DNA of 64,000 bases from Paraphaeosphaeria minitans (GCA_015832175.1 WJXW01000007.1:434001-498000), one strand, 5' to 3'; counted from the stretch's first letter, positions 42,777 to 54,141 are shown. Translations and numbers: made by a program. Notes: a model not told the origin generated them from the letters alone.

Positions 42777-43599
42777 ATGGTACGTCGCCCGCCGTCCCTG
42801 AAGCTGCGAACATCTTCTCGAATCTATATCGCGCATACACGCAATTGCGACACCAGCTAATTGGTATCGCAGGTCCGCTACGCAGCCACCTCGATCGACA
42901 ACGCAAAGTCCGCCAGGGCTCGCGGCAGCTACCTCCGCACCTCGTTCAAGAACACCCGCGAGACTGCCCAGGCTATCAACGGATGGCGCCTTGAGCGTGC
43001 CCTTACCTTCCTCGGCAATGTGATCGAGCACAAGGAGGCCGTCCCCATGAGGCGGTACGCTGGCAGCACCGGCCGCACTGCGCAGGGTGAGTGGCCCTGA
43101 ATTCTTTTCCTATGGACGATGTGAAGGAGCTGGAAACGCGACATTTCGGCGTGTTGAAACATGAGACATCGAGGCATTCATTGGGGTGTGTGAGTTGGAC
43201 TAACATGTACTCAGGCAAGGCTTTCGGTGTCACCAAGGCCCGCTGGCCCGTCAAGAGCGCCGAGTTCGTCCTTGGTCTGCTCAAGAACGCTGAGGCCAAC
43301 GCCGACACCAAGGGTCTCGACACCAGCAACTTGGTCGTCAAGCACATCCAGGTCAACCAGGCCCCCAAGCAGCGAAGGCGCACATACCGCGCTCACGGTC
43401 GTGTATGTTCCAATCGATTTTCGACATGCTCGCACTCTCTAATCGCGTATAGATCAACCCCTACATGTCGAACCCCTGCCACATTGAGCTCATCCTCACC
43501 GAGGCCAGCGAGGCCGTCCAGAAGGCCGAGCCCATTGCCCATCGCCTGAACTCCAGGCAGCAGGGTCGCGCGACCCGCCGGACCATCACCGCCGCGTAG
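42777..43599 (+). CDS. RPL17: 60S ribosomal protein uL22 (L17)
   Basis: Four exons: 42777-42779, 42873-43086, 43215-43402 and 43453-43599. The first exon is only the ATG, followed directly by a GTACGT donor. The spliced protein has 183 residues beginning [20 protein letters not shown], the hallmark of uL22, with a middle [18 protein letters not shown] and the loop [20 protein letters not shown] that lines the exit tunnel, ending [11 protein letters not shown]. The second intron is 128 nt. Intron positions near the start are typical of fungal ribosomal protein genes. Confidence 0.97.
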
Positions 43600-43857
43600 A
43601 GGAAAGTGATCGGGGTCGGCACGGTGTCTAGCGGAAGGAAAACGGAGACGGCATGGGCACGGTCTAGGCGTCAATGAGCGATGAATATAGGGAATTTCAT
43701 ACCTTCACGTGTACTCCAGCTGATTGGAGGGTCATTATACCGGTGTCTGGGATTAAATTTCGAGGCCAAGGCCTGTTCCCAATTCCAGATGAAGAGACGA
43801 CAACCTCTCAACTAGTTTCTCCACATACTCAACGAAGCACCTGTTTGAGATCTAGCT

Positions 43858-44883
43858 CTACCAGTAATTGCTGAACCACATTGCAATTAGCGACAAGAGC
43901 AACATCAACCGCCACTCCACCAATAACTGTCCCGCCGCACCTTCGCCATCGCCCTTCTGTCCCACCGCAAATCCATTCTGTTCTCCACCCAGATACAAAG
44001 CCCCCAGCTCCGTCAACTCGCCATCATCATCAAACAACGCAACCCCATCCCCCGTCCACTCATTCGCATCCCCTTCCCTAAAAGCCCCAAACCACGCGTA
44101 CCTCTCCACATAATCCAGCCCATCTAGATACGGCAACGTCGAGTTCATCATCTGCACCGTCGTCTGCGCATCCTGCTGCGGCAGCGCCAACTCCGTGACC
44201 CAAATCTTCAGCCTATCATCGCCCTCCCGCGAGCCATTCGTGTTGTAGAACTCGTCCAGCGTCCCCAGCCACGACGCAAGCCCGTCAAACGCCCCGTACC
44301 AATGCGCGGCTACAAAGTCCGTCGGGCACCCGTTCTCCGAATCAATGTCGTAGCACGACGCGTTGAAGCTTTTTAACCATTCTAGTCCGTTTCCCGAACC
44401 TGTCACACTCGGATGGCTGATCTTCCACTTGCGCCCGCCGCTTGAGCCGTCCCGAAACTTGGCAACGTGCTCGATGTACGCCTTTGCTGCGTCTTCGGGA
44501 CTTATGCTACTCCCGCCGCTCTTGGTCGTGCCGTCTGGTTCATTGAAACTCAGCAGGTGGGTAGAGGAGTCTGGGAGCGCGGATAGTTGGCGCGATGTCG
44601 AGTCGGAGGAGGCTTCGTCAAGACCATGGATCAGAGGCACGAACTCTAGGTTCTTGGACGGAACCTGCGGTGGCGGAGAGGGCGCCCAGTTGTAGTACCA
44701 TTTGAGAGGAGTGCGGGAGGAGGTGAGCATGTTGTTGTCGGCCTCGTTAGCATCGCCGACGTAGGCGAAGCCGCGCTTGTTATCTTGTGCGAGGATAGGG
44801 ATGAGAAGCACGGTAAGGGCAACGAGCGTGGATGTTCGTTGTCCCCGACGTCTGTTATTTCTTAGCTGTGTGTGGCGCGCCAT
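43858..44883 (-). CDS. GH128 glucanase-like secreted glycoside hydrolase
   Basis: I choose the ATG at 44,883 (MARHTQLRNN; an ATG at 44,928 lies 15 codons upstream), giving 341 residues. A short basic leader and a hydrophobic segment (STLVALTVLLIPILA) make a signal peptide or anchor. The catalytic domain (Asl1-like, GH128) begins KRGFAYVGD and has WYYNWAPSPP, FNEPDG with a catalytic Glu, FVAAHWYGAF and IWVTELALP with the second Glu, and ERYAWFGAF. The C-terminus is hydrophobic (LMLLLSLIAMWFSNYW), fitting a GPI-anchor signal. GH128 enzymes cut beta-1,3-glucan in fungal walls. Single exon, intact. Confidence 0.9.
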   Translation of the reverse strand: MARHTQLRNNRRRGQRTSTLVALTVLLIPILAQDNKRGFAYVGDANEADNNMLTSSRTPLKWYYNWAPSPPPQVPSKNLEFVPLIHGLDEASSDSTSRQLSALPDSSTHLLSFNEPDGTTKSGGSSISPEDAAKAYIEHVAKFRDGSSGGRKWKISHPSVTGSGNGLEWLKSFNASCYDIDSENGCPTDFVAAHWYGAFDGLASWLGTLDEFYNTNGSREGDDRLKIWVTELALPQQDAQTTVQMMNSTLPYLDGLDYVERYAWFGAFREGDANEWTGDGVALFDDDGELTELGALYLGGEQNGFAVGQKGDGEGAAGQLLVEWRLMLLLSLIAMWFSNYW

Positions 44884-46112
44884 TGTTGGCGTGGGTAAGT
44901 CGCGGCTGTTGTTAACGATCTCTTCCAAAGTGGTGTGGGCATGGATTTCCGAGGACCTGGTTGAAGGATTTCATGGCATGCGGCGGGTTTGTCCACGTCT
45001 ACCTATATTGCATCTTGCAATGGACAAAACTGCTTCCTCGTGTACTGCTAGGCCTACGTCATGGCTTGGAAACTTGGCAAGAACCATGCGAGGCCAGCGG
45101 TGTTATCGATGAAGAAAACGACATGGTCGAATCTTGGACTACGTGAGCTGATATTGCTGAGATTTGGAGGCTGCAATGAGATACTATGAGAAACGTATTG
45201 GTGTTGACGTTGGAATGGTCGATGAGGGGTTCGAGGCGGGGGTTTAGATTTGGTTTAGCGGTTACTCTTTTGGGTCAAACGGCCCAAGGCCTCATCTCAT
45301 CTCATCTCATCTCATCTCATCTGAACAGCAGGTAGAAGGTACTATTGTGTACATGCTCACAGATCGATTCTACATTGAGTCTTTACGTGCTTGATTCAAC
45401 GAGGTTGAGCACAAGGTCCTCGCCTGGATTTTATGTGCCCAGTGGTTGCTGGAAGGTGGTGAAGTCGTGCCGCTAGCTCCACAAGGTGAACATCTGCAGT
45501 ACATTTTGGTACTACTCATAACGCTACTTTGGCGCTTCTATTACAAAGCGACCTAGGGCCTACAAATTCGCATCGCAATGCACTCATACCAGCAACTTGC
45601 TACTCGTCTGCGTGTTGATAATGGATTGTAGGATTCGCAGTACGGCCCGCACATCCTGAACATGTCCAGATCCATACCCCGCCAAACCCAATTCAACGCA
45701 CTTTACCCGCTCCGGATTCAACATCACGAACCTTGTGACACGGTAATATCAGCAACTGATCATCTGACTAGCCAGCAACACGTCCCTCTCACAGCAACAA
45801 ATCACGGACAACGTCACCACCAAGACCGAGGACTTTCGGCACCTCGCTACGATGACCAGGCCTTCGTCCGGGGAGCGGGTAGCGATCCTGGCCAACAGGA
45901 CATGTAGGTGATCTCGATGGTAACCAAGGCCCGTAAACAGGTCCCTGGCACAGGCGCGGCTATCAATAAGCTTCGTATAAGAGCTCTTACGCATCTCTTA
46001 CACCCCCCTCCCGCCGCCACTTTTCCTGTCCCATAGCACACCATCCTCCGACTGTTTGCGCTTAGCCAACAGCCGAAACTACGGCGCCGTCACATCGGCC
46101 TCCAACAGCACA
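44884..46112. other. Divergent intergenic region with a microsatellite
   Basis: About 1.2 kb between divergent genes. A (CTCAT)6 repeat is at 45,291. Short frames on both strands are not supported. Confidence 0.55.
45291..45322. repeat. (CTCAT)6 pentanucleotide microsatellite
   Basis: Six perfect CTCAT units followed by CT. It is likely length-variable between strains and lies in a promoter region. Confidence 0.95.
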
Positions 46113-47780
46113 ATGGCCGCCCACGGCGACACCAAGCCAGTAGTTGACGAAGTATCGGACGACGTTGTGAAAGCGATGGAACCCGGGCATGGCCTTTCGC
46201 ATGGGAAGATACAGCCGCCGCCGCTCGTTGCAGCCATGTCGCAGGAGTACCGTCTGGAGGCCGAGGCCAAGCTGCGGAAGAAGATCGACACGCGATTGCT
46301 GCCGATGATCATTCTGATGTACATCATGAACTACCTGGATCGCAACAATATTGCTGCAGTGCGGTTGGCGGGATTGCAGGATGAGCTGAATTTGACGAGC
46401 ACACAGTATCAGGTCAGTTTTCAGTTCATTGCCGTTCACCACAGTTGTTTCCGGATGAAAAGGCAGTGTGTGGTGTACGATTTGCGGTACCCAAAACTAC
46501 CTCCTATATGAACGCACTGCACTCGCACTCTGTACTAACAATGGGCACAGACAACAGTTTCAATATTGTTCGTTGGGTACATACTGATGCAAGTACCGAG
46601 CAATCTATTATTGAACAAGACCGGAAAGCCAGCTCTCTTCCTTCCCATTTGCATGATCATCTGGGGGGTCATTTCGGGCGCAACAGGCGCTTGCCAAAGT
46701 TTCGGAGGCCTTGTGGCATGTCGATTCTTCCTTGGTTTCATCGAAGCCGTGTACTTTCCTGGGTGTCTGTTCTACTTGTCGTCATGGTACACTAGGAAAG
46801 AGCTTGGGTTCAGGACTGCAGTGTTGTACTCCGGCTCCCTCATCTCTGGGGCCTTCGGAGGATTGGTCACCGCCGGTATCACCAGCAACATGAACAACGT
46901 CAAAGGTCTCAGGGCTTGGCGATGGGTCTTCATCATTGAGGGCGCGATCACCGTGGTAATGGCCTTTGGAGCCTTCTTTGTGCTACCCAACATGCCCCGT
47001 ACTACAGCATGGTTGAGCGAGGAAGAACGTCAGCTAGCGACGTTCCGCTTGGTCGAGGACGTCGGCGAGGAAGACTGGACGTCTTCGGAATCGCAAACTT
47101 TGTTCCATGGGTTCAAGCTCGCTCTGGCTGATATTAAGACCTGGATCCTGACAGTCCTCCTCCTAGCCATCGTCTCATCGGCGTCCGTCACAAACTTCTT
47201 CCCAACGATAGTGAAGACGCTCGGGTACGACAATGTGAAGACTTTGCTGCTTACCGCTCCACCTTACGTTCTAGCGGTTATAACGACATACCTCAACGCA
47301 TGGCACGCAGACCGCACAGGAGAGCGATTCTTCCACATTGTGCTTCCCCTTTGCGTCGGCGTCGTAGCTTTCATTCTCTGTGCTGCAACGCACTCCACCG
47401 CCCCGCGATATGTTGCAATGATGTTGATGGTTCCCGGAGTTTACACCGGTTATGTTGTTGCGCTCGCCTGGATATCGAATTCTCTGCCGCGTCCGGCGGC
47501 GAAGCGTGCTGCTGCTCTTGCATTCATCAATGCCATCTCGAACACCAGTTCCATCTACGCGAGTTACATGTATCCGCAGCCGAAGAGCGGGCAACCGAAC
47601 TTGACGATTCCACTGAGCGTGGATTGTGCAACGGCGGCGCTGGCTATCATTATGGCGGGTGTGATGAGAGTCACCCTAGGCAGGCTGAATAAGAAGCTGG
47701 ATAGGGGGGAGCATGTAGAGGGTGCCATTAACGCGGTTCCAGGGGTGGCGCAGGAGAACGGGTTCAGATTTCTGGTGTGA
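46113..47780 (+). CDS. MFS transporter, anion:cation symporter (allantoate permease-like)
   Basis: Exon 1 is 46113-46412 and exon 2 is 46551-47780, with a 138-nt intron (GTCAGT donor, CACAG acceptor, phase 0), giving 509 residues. The soluble N-terminus ends in the family start KKIDTRLLPMIILMYIMNYLDRNNI (first helix), then VGYILMQVPSNLLLNKTG, ACRFFLGFIEAVYFPGC and YTRKELGFRTAVLYS, which are characteristic of the fungal Dal5/Tna1 ACS family. Twelve membrane helices can be counted. Substrates in the family are carboxylates such as allantoate, nicotinate or pantothenate; which one is unknown. Confidence 0.9.
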
Positions 47781-48563
47781 GTGTGCCAGGACTGTGATGC
47801 GAGATGCATTCACATGGGGAGTGCACAACATGGGCATCGCCAATACGATCGGTACCTAAAGCGACAATGGATTCCGTTTGAGTAACGGCATTCGGTCACG
47901 AACCTTTGCCACTCGGGCATCAACCGCATCGCCGTATCACGTCACGCTCCAGAGATTGAAGTGATAGAAAATGAACGGTCTAAGCTAGCTTTCGTTAGTT
48001 CGCGGCTGTAGATCAGAGATGAACATTCGTCCTGCCTGGCAATCCTTGGGTGGTGATTAGCGTGCAGGCTTCGCTTAGTATGGCACGTGACTCTACTAGT
48101 GGCGGGCGCCAAATCATTGCCCCACACTCTGCGGATCTCTGAAACTGCAGGTGCGTCCCATCGCCGCCACCGCGTCAACCCTCACCTCCATTGCTGTACC
48201 CTGGCCTATCCGTCTCCACATATACTATACGCGCCCGGTTTCACTACGCGCGACCACTCTGTCTATCGTTATCGAACACATTTACCTTGCCCTCTGGATC
48301 AAAGAGTAGCTACGTCGTCCTCTGGATTAAGAGTTGGCTACGTTGCATTACATTCACACAGCCGAATCGCTGCTCACGCACTATGCATGCACGGAACTAG
48401 AATCAGAAACAACCCAAACACTGATCTCTCCACACGCCGTTATCGTCCTACTTTATCAACTAGGCCAACCGGAAATCGCTTTTGATGCAGTAGGCAGCGA
48501 CTCCGCTAGTCAGCTGACACCACCAACTTACTCGACTACTCGCCACCGGAACATCACATCGTC
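47781..48563. other. Intergenic region, no supported gene
   Basis: Spacer between two plus-strand genes. Small plus-strand frames (48,087-48,642) have no domain. A short imperfect duplication around TCCTCTGGAT is visible at 48,287-48,330. Otherwise nothing. Confidence 0.5.
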
Positions 48564-49400
48564 ATGGACTTCTCGAACTTCAAGCCGAAGAAGTTGTCCG
48601 CAACGCTCTCCACCGACACCATGGGCCATGCGCAGGCAGTAGAAGCCTGCCGTTGGGGCTGGGCCGTCGATCCACAGGTTACAGGGACACCGACGCCACG
48701 CGCGTCTGCACCAGCAGTGCAAGCGCGCCAAATCGCGACCTCGCAAACCACGCGTCTAAATCGTTCAACGCCATGCCGCGGCCGCCTATATCATCAACTA
48801 TCCTGCTCACACCGAATCCGAACTGACCTTGTCGAGGATTGCGGCTCAAATTGCTTGGAGCCCCACGGTTTGGTGTCGGACGTGCCGTACCTCTGCCAAG
48901 AATGCCTCGAGCAAGAAGCAAAGACCATCTGGGCAACGCGCGAAGCAGAGCACAACGCCTTGTACCCGCCTCTAGCCGAGATGACCAACGGGCAGTCTGA
49001 CGTCTGGTACGACGAGCATCGCAAGCTCGAGGCGTCGTTCGTCCGCGACCGAAGGATCTACGAGATGGAGCTCCGCTCAACCACGCGTCCCAGCAATGTA
49101 TGCTCTGCGCTCCAGTACAGCGAGGAGGAGCAGGCCTTCGCAGCAGAACTAGACTCGCTGTCCCTGGCCATGATGTCGTCAAACACCAGCGCCATCTCAG
49201 AGATGCAGTCTCCTGCCCGCAATCGCATTGGCCTGCCGAACGACGCCTCCGAGCAGATCCATTGGGGCCTCAATTCGCTGACCATCGACCGCGGATCGTG
49301 CGGTCCGGAGTTTACTGCTGCACAGCCCTCAAATGGTATTTCGCCAATACAGGCTACGAGCGAAGAGGAACTTTGGGGACGTCCCCGGGGGCGCAAGTAG
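48564..49400 (+). CDS. Conserved-looking hypothetical protein with a Cys/His cluster
   Basis: A 278-residue single-exon protein without signal peptide or membrane helix. The middle has a cluster that could bind zinc: LYHQLSCSHRIRTDLVEDCG, then SNCLEPH and YLCQECLEQEA (Cys and His spaced in pairs). Around it are helical, charged segments (REAEHNALYPPLAEM, WYDEHRKLEASFVRD). The C-terminal third is Ser-rich and probably disordered. I do not recognise the family. The coherent length and the ordered Cys/His spacing make it a likely real gene, with an unknown nuclear or cytoplasmic role. Confidence 0.6.
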   Translation: MDFSNFKPKKLSATLSTDTMGHAQAVEACRWGWAVDPQVTGTPTPRASAPAVQARQIATSQTTRLNRSTPCRGRLYHQLSCSHRIRTDLVEDCGSNCLEPHGLVSDVPYLCQECLEQEAKTIWATREAEHNALYPPLAEMTNGQSDVWYDEHRKLEASFVRDRRIYEMELRSTTRPSNVCSALQYSEEEQAFAAELDSLSLAMMSSNTSAISEMQSPARNRIGLPNDASEQIHWGLNSLTIDRGSCGPEFTAAQPSNGISPIQATSEEELWGRPRGRK

Positions 49401-50199
49401 GGTGCGCAGAAGTCTGGTTGTATCGCCACGCAGGGAACATTCGACTTTGGGCGAATGGATCTGTAAATGGTTTGCATTTAGCGACATTAGCATTGGTATG
49501 GAGTTTACAGAAGACGAAATGACCACGGAGATGAATGGTGAAGGGGTGTACTACTATAGTGTTCAACAACAACCAAAAAATGTAAACGTCATTACACTTG
49601 ATGGTCAGCGTTGCTCCGCATTCGTCAATGTTCGTTGCTACTTCCCGCTGGATTGTGATCTCACACACGGGTGGCTGCTCATCCCCATCTGCATCCGGTT
49701 GGGGAATGCGTGACACAAAAGTACTTCACCATCAATACCAACGAGACAGACAATATGCTTCACAAGCAACGGCTTTTGGAAATTGACGGTGCTTTCTTTT
49801 TTCTTCTTTTTATTAATATGAAACATTTGTACGGTACCCTGATACGAAGATGGATCATCAATTCCCCCCAGCCATTACAACGTGTCCTATGCGTGGCGCA
49901 GAGAGTTCGTATCATCCATAAAATGAACCGAGTTTCGCTTCGCAGCCGGGTAACGTAGTATCCAATCAGTATCCAAAGATCCCTTCTCATTGCACAGGTA
50001 ACCGACGATTCTCACTCGCAATATGCTTTGGAGCCTGTAAGCAAGACCACTGTGTACTTATTGGGGCTGAGTATGAAAGCTGAGACAGGGATACAGCGAC
50101 GTTGAGTTATTTTAGGCGAGATAGTGACAGGTCTTTAACCCAAGTCTCACTTTCGAGGTTTCGAAATTGAGAAACGAGAGGAAGCTTAATTGAGACGCG
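49401..50199. other. Border of an AT-rich gene-poor island
   Basis: From about 49,500 the DNA becomes AT-rich. Short frames on both strands overlap one another and show no domain. I see no gene. Confidence 0.5.
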
Positions 50200-50802
50200 T
50201 TGCAGGCCAGTGTTTGGAGGGAACACCTGGCAACCGATCTAGAACATAGAATCTGGGCACTAAAGTCGTTGATGGGTTTAGAGCAATCACATTTAGACCC
50301 GCTCATCGACTATACACAGATTGTAGAGGAATGCTTCATTGGTTTCCTAGCGTTTCTGCTACCTATGCTTGGACTTCGCTTTTTCAGCGCTATTCGCCAT
50401 CCACACGATAGGCAGATGCCGTCGTGGGTACCAGATTTCCCCCAAGATCCTCTACTTGAACACTGGCACTTCGCACACGAGAACTTCGATAAAGTGAAAT
50501 CTGCACCTCTATCAAATAAGCATTTTGTAGGAAGTTCTCGGATCCTGAGCAAATAAAGCGGCCTTAAGCTGCTTGTTCCAGGTTGCCGATCTGCAAGGGT
50601 AGTAGAACGAAGTCGGCCATTTAACTTTCATGACATATACGACACCCAGATACAGATAGATCGATTCCTCTGCAAGATTCGCCACTTTGAGCGGTTATTC
50701 AACCTAGGGAGCGCAGATGACGACTCTTCCGCGCCTGATCTTCTTCGGGAAGTCATGACCGATGGCAAGTATAGGAGATTCCTCTGCAACGAGCAATTCT
50801 GA
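50200..50802 (+). pseudogene. HET-like (heterokaryon incompatibility) protein fragment
   Basis: About 200 codons in a single plus-strand frame, broken only by one TAA at 50,554-50,556 and ending at a TGA. The first part resembles the region after the HET domain: DLEHRIWALKSLMGLEQ, DPLIDYTQIVEECFIGF and RQMPSWVPDF, which parallel the usual DPRDKVYALLGL, PDYTK.VEEVF and LPSWVPDW sequence. The later part has RSRPFNFHDIYDTQIQIDRF and DLLREVMTDGKYRRF. No HET domain proper, start codon or promoter is seen upstream. It is a dead or truncated member of this fast-evolving family; similarity is from memory and moderate. Confidence 0.5.
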
Positions 50803-51255
50803 CGAATCTTATTCAAGTCTTCGTTGAGTGCTAGACTTCTTCGTTCCCATATAACTCGCTAGAGCCGTGAGTGCGTACATTGGATAGGTCTTGATTATTT
50901 CAGGGACTATTGTAGCATAAGTCTGACCGTAAAAGAGCACGTCTAACTTCTACGACAGCAATCCTTAGGGTATTCAGAACTATCAATTCCCGCTACAGCG
51001 AGCCAAAATGCTTATATCCAGATCTATAATCCTTGCCCTCGACCAATCACAACCTCGAAGATTTTGAGAAGATGTAAACATCCTGCCGATAACGTCTGGC
51101 CCCAGAGCTTCTATCACCTCGTTCACGAAATTAGCGGCCCAATAGAGTCGCAAGTGCGGTACCCTCTATCGGTCCTTCCATCGCGATCACACGCGTTCTC
51201 CTAGAGACGAAGTAAGCCCGTGGCCTTTTTCAAAGGCTTCCTGCGTCCATGCAGC
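50803..51255. other. Decayed coding-like DNA, unassigned
   Basis: On the minus strand a stretch near 51,060-51,140 reads LRLYWAANFVNEVIEALG and further DVIGRMFTSSQNLRG in one frame, while a neighbouring frame near 51,200 reads WTQEAFEKGHGLTSSLGERV. Stops separate them. They look like remains of one or two genes, but I cannot name a family. Confidence 0.4.
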
Positions 51256-51438
51256 CTAGATAACCTCTAGCAATGTCGAATAACATACATATGTCAAGTC
51301 ATACGCGGTGCACAAGAAAATCCACGGCGGCGATGCTTGGAATGACATGAGATCTGGGCAACCGGGGTCGGTGCGCTTTTGGATGGTTGCTGCGCTGGCG
51401 CTGATGGCAAGTATTGCGTATCCGAGGATGGTTTTCAT
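51256..51438 (-). CDS. Very small secreted peptide
   Basis: A 60-residue protein with a signal peptide (MKTILGYAILAISASAAT), a dibasic Kex2-like site (IQKR) and a 38-residue mature part with three cysteines (DPGCPDL, IFLCTAY, TYVCYS). A donor-like GTATGT inside its last codons (after DLTY) suggests that the real end may lie in a further exon, possibly reading AAWTQEAFEKGH, but the implied intron would be only about 33 nt. It sits in an AT-rich, pseudogene-bearing stretch, a common place for effector-like genes. Identity unknown. Confidence 0.45.
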   Translation of the reverse strand: MKTILGYAILAISASAATIQKRTDPGCPDLMSFQASPPWIFLCTAYDLTYVCYSTLLEVI

Positions 51439-53004
51439 CTTGGATGCGTGTTCTCAGCTTGAAAACTTATTCCTTGTGTAAAACAGAATTGTGATAGGAT
51501 TGTCAGTATTGGAAGAGCGGATAAACTGGGCCTCTTTATACTGCCGTAGGACCTTTGATCTACCAAGTCGATAGCCAAATACGGATCATGGAATTCATGC
51601 TTGTCAATGTGCCAAGAGAGCATAGATATTTGGGGTAGCTTCAAATGTTCTTAGAACCTTATTTTTCCGTGAAGAATTAGATTGTACATCATCTATATTC
51701 GGACCGAAAGAGAGTCCTCCTTCCTAAGATGTCAGCGAATACATCCGTGGGCGACAAGCAAAACTTGAATTGCTCCCATGCTTAGCATTTCAGTAAAACC
51801 TCTAAGCAGGGACCCTGTAATATTGGCAGAATTATAGTGGAATTAGACTTTATATACGAGCCTACATTTTGAAGGCTTGAAATTTACAAACTACCGAGAC
51901 AAAAAAAGCGAGAATCAATGTAACAAAATTAACAGATGTACAAGGGCAGAGAATGAGAGCTGTCGAAGACTATTATCGCATAAATATGCGGAAGAGCCCG
52001 TCGCACAAGTACCTGATGTACAAAGAAACCCTGTTTTGACTCATAATTTTACTGACCCTTATACTGCCAGCCTCGAACTTTTGTACAAGAGAAGATGCTT
52101 AAGCGGCTAAAGCATCTTGATGACCACTTCAGTCTAACGGCCCTACATAACAACGTCATATATTCATTTGCGTGGCTGTTGATTTATAACTTGACATCCT
52201 GTTCCAGCGAATCGAGACACACCCACATCACATCAGTTGAGTGTAAAAAAACAAATAGGGAATTATCCTAGTTCCTCCCATTCTCAACCCCCGCAATTCC
52301 CACTTCGCCCACGCGCACTATGACATTACTCCATAAGTATTGCACACTCGTACAACCTCCCCGACACCGTTCTTTTCTTTCTTACACCTTACCCCATGCA
52401 TCCCAGGAACCCCATGGATACATGTTTCTAATTTTTACCCAACGCCGCACGTCGCCCATGTACTATCCTATGGTAGGCATGAACCAGCACACTGTTACAG
52501 GCAGCGATATATTTTCGTTCCCGCCTATATCGCAAGTACACATACATACAATAAGCACCCTTGTAACAGACTGACTCGTTTTGGGTGACGCTGTTAATCT
52601 CTCAGTATCTTCTATGTGAAAGTGTTCTCCTGAACCCCAGTGAATAGATGCCGATTTGAAGTCCCCCTCGGCTCGGAGATAAGATGGAAAATGCTCGCGT
52701 TACGTCATCATAATACCTCCACATCCAGTGCCGCAACGTCCATCTATGCCTCTGCAGTCGGTGCGTGACTTTCACACTTGCAAAATAAAAATCCTCTCCA
52801 TTCGAATAAATGCGGTTGGTGCTACGTCCACTATCCGCCTCCTTCACACCCGCCACCGACAGCCGACTCATCTCACGAGCCCGCAGTAATATCGCCGCAT
52901 CACTTCAAAAACCCAGACCAACCATCCAAACACTACACCCCCAAAGACACCCCCTCAAAGCCTTTGGTACATCCCCACACGTCCTCCAAAAGAAGAAGCG
53001 GAAG
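51439..53004. other. AT-rich gene-poor DNA
   Basis: About 1.5 kb of AT-rich DNA. The frames present are short and of biased composition. It may hold ancient RIP-mutated repeats, but none is recognisable. The last 200 bp (52,810-53,004) continue the reading frame of the next gene and could be an N-terminal extension. Confidence 0.5.
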
Positions 53005-54141
53005 ATGACAGACGCTACATCGCACCCCCTCGCCGGCCTCTGGGCCCCCACCCAACTCGCCAAGCTCTACTACGGCCCCCTGACCGTCTCGAAGCACCTC
53101 CGAAACTGCCTTCCCAGCACATCCAGTAAAGCCTTCATCGTCACGGGGAACAGCCTCGCGACCAAAACCCCGCTCGTCAGGCAGGTGGAAGAGTTACTGG
53201 GGAGCCAGCACGCAGGCACGTTCAGCAACATCGGAGAGCACGCGCCGGTCGCGCAGTTAGACGAGGCTACTTCCCTGGTGCAAAAAGATGCCAGGATCGA
53301 CACGGTGGTGAGCATTGGCGGCGGGAGCCCGATTGATTCAGCAAAGGCGATAAGCTACCGTGTGCATGAGAAGAGTGGAAAGTTCCTGTACCACATCGCC
53401 ATTCCGACGACGCTGTCTGCCAGCGAGTGCACGATGATGGCGGGCTTCACGCAGACCGACGGCGTGAAAGCGGGAGTGCGTGCTGCGGAGCTGGTGCCCA
53501 GCGTCGTGCTCTACGACGCCTCGTTTGCCGCCCACACGCCCGAGCGGCTCTGGCTGTCCACCGGCATGCGTGCCCTCGACCACGCAGTCGAGCTACTGTA
53601 CCACCCCACGGCCCCGGAAATGCCCGCGCGCTGGACGTGCATGCAGGCCGCCGCCTCCCTTTTTTCCGGGCTGGCAGCGTACAAGGACGGCGTCCGGGAC
53701 TCGGACACCCTCACCAATCTGCAGCTCGCGGCCTTCGCCAGTCTAGGCTTCCTCGGCACAAATCTCAAAGGCGGGCTCGGGCTTTCCCACGGCCTGGGGT
53801 ATGCGCTGGGCAGTCCGTATGGCATACCGCACGGCATCACGTCGTGCCTTACGCTCGGGCACGTGGTCAAGCTCAAGGCTGCAGAGCCGGAGGCTGCGGA
53901 GCAGATTGCGCGGTTGCTGCCGTTCCTTGGGGAGAGCAGAACTGCGGACGACAAGAAGGATGCGGAGAGGGTTGGTCAGCGGATACTTGACCTCGTGAAG
54001 GATCTAAGGCTGGACCACGATCTGCGAAACTACGAGGTTGGAAAAGGGCAGATTCCGGTTATTACGAAGCGGGCGACGGGACAGGAGGAGGGCGAAGAGC
54101 TGTATGGGAAGGTTAAGAAGCTGGTGGAGGGGCTATTTTGA
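53005..54141 (+). CDS. Iron-containing alcohol dehydrogenase / maleylacetate reductase family
   Basis: From the ATG at 53,005 it encodes 378 residues, the usual length. Rossmann-like part: AFIVTGNSLATKTPLV, then SIGGGSPIDSAKAISY with the GGGS-x-x-D cofactor motif, and IPTTLSASECTMMAGF. The metal-site region shows RALDHAVELLYHP and GLSHGLGYALGSPYGIPHGI, with His residues for the metal. An in-frame ATG at 52,810 adds 65 Arg/Ser-rich residues that could be a mitochondrial presequence. The family reduces maleylacetate or oxidises alcohols, and in fungi often serves aromatic breakdown; the substrate is not determined. Confidence 0.87.
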   Translation: MTDATSHPLAGLWAPTQLAKLYYGPLTVSKHLRNCLPSTSSKAFIVTGNSLATKTPLVRQVEELLGSQHAGTFSNIGEHAPVAQLDEATSLVQKDARIDTVVSIGGGSPIDSAKAISYRVHEKSGKFLYHIAIPTTLSASECTMMAGFTQTDGVKAGVRAAELVPSVVLYDASFAAHTPERLWLSTGMRALDHAVELLYHPTAPEMPARWTCMQAAASLFSGLAAYKDGVRDSDTLTNLQLAAFASLGFLGTNLKGGLGLSHGLGYALGSPYGIPHGITSCLTLGHVVKLKAAEPEAAEQIARLLPFLGESRTADDKKDAERVGQRILDLVKDLRLDHDLRNYEVGKGQIPVITKRATGQEEGEELYGKVKKLVEGLF

